Shown here in pieces: positions 62,300-64,000 of a DNA stretch of 64,000 bases; position 1 is the stretch's first letter, and every line of letters starts with the position of its first letter. The notes beneath the pieces are model-generated. The model was not told the origin of the DNA. It was given only the letters and a program-made list of their open reading frames with translations, and ran no database searches. The stretch lies in contig NW_003546326.1 of the NCBI RefSeq assembly GCF_000090795.2, forward strand, positions 23,406-87,405, in the 5' to 3' direction. The position numbers were made by a program, and so were the translations under genes. The DNA comes from Amphimedon queenslandica (lineage: Eukaryota > Porifera > Demospongiae > Haplosclerida > Niphatidae).

Positions 62300-64000
62300 G
62301 TAATAATAATAATAGATGCATATATGTATGTACATGTGCAATAGAGAAAAGAGGAAGGGAAGGAATAAAGAGATGAAAGAACTGGCTTGTGTGTGAGAGG
62401 CAGTAAGAGAGGGAGTGAGAGGCAGAGAGAAGTAAAGAGGTTTTTGAACAAAGACTAAACTTTGTCTGGAGTGAATCTCAGCCAAGACACAACCATAACA
62501 ACCAAACACTGCTCAATGGCATGCAACAACTGGTACATAGGCAATAACTCGTATAATTAATACAATTTATTATTAAAATAGGAGCTAGGCTATTGGCTGG
62601 CTGACACAAATTTTAGCAAATAAAAATATATACATGCAGTACACATCACATGTACTTTTGTTTTAAAGTATAAGGAGGCAAGAGGTATAGGGCCACCCAC
62701 CAGTTTAGACGATGGGCCCACTTCATCATGTGCATAGAGAAAAGCATGACTAAAACACCTTCAAAACAAGATCACCACAAGTTAACAAACATACACAATT
62801 AGACACAACATTTCCATCCCCTTACTCTCTCTCTCTCTCTCTCCATCCCAAACCATGTATATGTACATGTACATTCTCGTGTTCATTATTCTCATGTACC
62901 TACTCCTCCACAGTCACACACACAAATATGTAGTGTATACACTAATCTTAATACATATGTAAAATAATAATATTATAGTGGAATTAGGAAATAACCAATT
63001 CCTGTTGTAGGCGTGTAAAAACTAAAAACACACAAGGATGGTTAATGAAATGCTAGGAATGTGCACCACTAGCACTCTTACTAATGACATCACACGATGT
63101 ATTGATAGTATTATAATAATGACACACAAATAATTTACATACCTCTGTATCTCATCCTCAGTGTCGTAATCTTCTGACCCTGGAATAATAAACAAACAAA
63201 TAAATAAATAAATAATAACAAGAATAGATAATAATTAGAGGAGAGTGTCCTACTGGCTATAGGGTCTGCTTCATCACGGCGTAGAATTGAAGAGTCACAT
63301 TCCGGTTATTTTCAGTATTTTTCAGTAGTTATTCAGCAATAACTACTCAAACTCAATGAAAATACGGAAATATCCTGAATGTGACTCTTCAATTCTACGC
63401 GGTGATGAAGCAGGGGGTATAGGCACAGTAGGACACTCTCCTCTAATTATTATTTACTCTTGATAATAATAATACTTACCGGGTTGATTCATTTCCATAT
63501 CTGATCCTTCATCAGTAGACCCGCCATAAGGATCTTCTTCTGTGGGCGGGGTTTGGGTGGAGCCTCCTGTATTGCTGGGCGGAGGCTTGGTAGCAACTTC
63601 TTTCTCCTTCGTTTCCTCTTCCTTCCTCTCTCGAGTGTACGATACTTTACTAAATATGTCTCTCTCTTTCTTGTCGTACTGTTTCCCCTCTGAGGGATCA
63701 GTTGAGAATCTATATCTATCATAAAAATTAATAAATAAAAGCAATAACAAGCAGGTCTATGTCAACATGTGTATTTATAATTAAACTTTCTATTTCAGAG
63801 TAATATATTCCCCTACACAAAATAGTAGGATTTTCTCTGCCTCATGTACATGCAGGTACATGTACATATACATGTACATATACATGTACATGTACATGTA
63901 TATGTACATGTACATGTACATGTATATGTATGCGTAGTAATTGTGTACATACTTTGAAGCTGGCTGCCTTTTCTTCTTGTCATAAGAATCAGTGAGCCAT
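56631..64000 (-). CDS. XRCC1: DNA repair scaffold XRCC1, C-terminal part (N-terminal half beyond right edge)
   Basis: Minus-strand exons, in transcript order: 63955-64000, 63481-63712, 63143-63181, 59810-59858, 59481-59613, 56968-57043 and 56631-56738. The first gives WLTDSYDKKKRQPASKYRF, the end of the first BRCT domain (compare WVLDCHRMRRRLPSRRYL in vertebrates). The linker holds EEDPYGGSTDEGSDM (compare EDPYAGSTDENTDS) and EDYDTEDEIQR. The second BRCT reads LADFFSDCVFLLYGDFSSS, RLLTRYIRAYNG, IENYMSDKVTHVITQSEWDE and LVFVGPDWIFACHKEQ. XRCC1 is the scaffold of single-strand break and base excision repair. Its first BRCT binds poly(ADP-ribose) and PARP1, and its second binds DNA ligase III. 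Phases join cleanly to the stop at 56631. The N-terminal POL-beta-binding domain is outside the window. Confidence 0.95.
57578..57642. repeat. CT microsatellite in XRCC1 intron
   Basis: CACT-type repeats run into a pure (CT)n of about 45 bp. Confidence 0.9.
58503..58542. repeat. CA microsatellite in XRCC1 intron
   Basis: Pure (CA)n of about 38 bp. Confidence 0.9.
62261..62314. repeat. TAA/ATA microsatellite in XRCC1 intron
   Basis: A pure trinucleotide run of about 45 bp plus a short interrupted tail. A similar (TAA)n lies at 56910-56949. Confidence 0.9.
63229..63454. mobile_element. Foldback (long palindrome) element in XRCC1 intron
   Basis: Arms of about 100-110 bp are near-perfect reverse complements. 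The left arm opens AATAATTAGAGGAGAGTGTC, and the same text is read on the other strand from the right end. The centre is GTAGTTATT-CAGC-AATAACTAC. Inner segments such as GCGTAGAATTGAAGAGTCAC match exactly between arms. No coding capacity. It is probably a non-autonomous foldback or MITE-type DNA transposon, or a recent inverted duplication. Confidence 0.85.
63851..63933. repeat. Self-complementary ACATGT/ACATAT hexamer array in XRCC1 intron
   Basis: About 80 bp of tandem ACATGT and ACATAT hexamers. The unit is palindromic, so the array can fold on itself at many registers. Shorter runs of the same hexamer occur at 14472-14494, 15675-15690 and 15936-15954. Confidence 0.9.

Overview
The window is animal nuclear DNA. 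It holds AT-rich, intron-rich genes packed closely together, with GT-AG introns from about 46 bp to several kb and many dinucleotide and trinucleotide tracts. The gene set (kynureninase, ATP synthase subunit g, PDCD2, a DNMT3-type DNA methyltransferase, NDUFS2, DCAF8, XRCC1, ETS-domain proteins) is metazoan. The compact layout, head-to-head gene pairs and sequence flavour suggest a sponge, perhaps a demosponge of the Amphimedon type. That placement is inference and cannot be proved from this window. One 601-base run of N lies at 27032-27632.

Layout, left to right. 1-1531 (-) is the 5' part of a secreted or membrane Ig/fibronectin-III-like gene. 1607-4028 (+) is kynureninase. 4187-4781 (-) is a small ATP synthase subunit g gene, head to head with PDCD2 at 4889-6931 (+). 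7161-11285 (-) is a DNMT3-type methyltransferase (PWWP, ADD, catalytic domain), head to head with NDUFS2 at 11901-17102 (+). One NDUFS2 intron carries a 186-bp tandem repeat and a 41-bp hairpin minisatellite. 19046-34470 (-) is a large WD40-repeat gene of unassigned subfamily.

The most interesting block is 34817-56145. Three related genes (A +, B +, C -) each encode a FAM118-like SIR2 domain, a conserved middle segment of about 90 residues, a long Ser/Pro-rich linker and a C-terminal ETS domain. All introns in the three coding regions are phase 1 and fall at equivalent domain borders, so the genes are duplicates of one ancestor. Gene C keeps a canonical ETS recognition helix. Genes A and B keep the fold signature but have lost one or both DNA-reading arginines. 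The SIR2 pocket is also altered. A fusion of a SIR2-like NAD-pocket domain to an ETS transcription-factor domain is, to my knowledge, undescribed. DCAF8 (45779-49140, -) lies between genes B and C.

56631-64000 (-) is the 3' part of XRCC1, whose N-terminal half runs off the right edge. A dispersed repeat family marked by a 20-bp palindrome recurs in introns and spacers across the window. Two MITE-like elements and one 226-bp foldback are also present, and one MITE end supplies part of a DCAF8 splice donor. Exon borders below were read by eye and may be off by a few bases.
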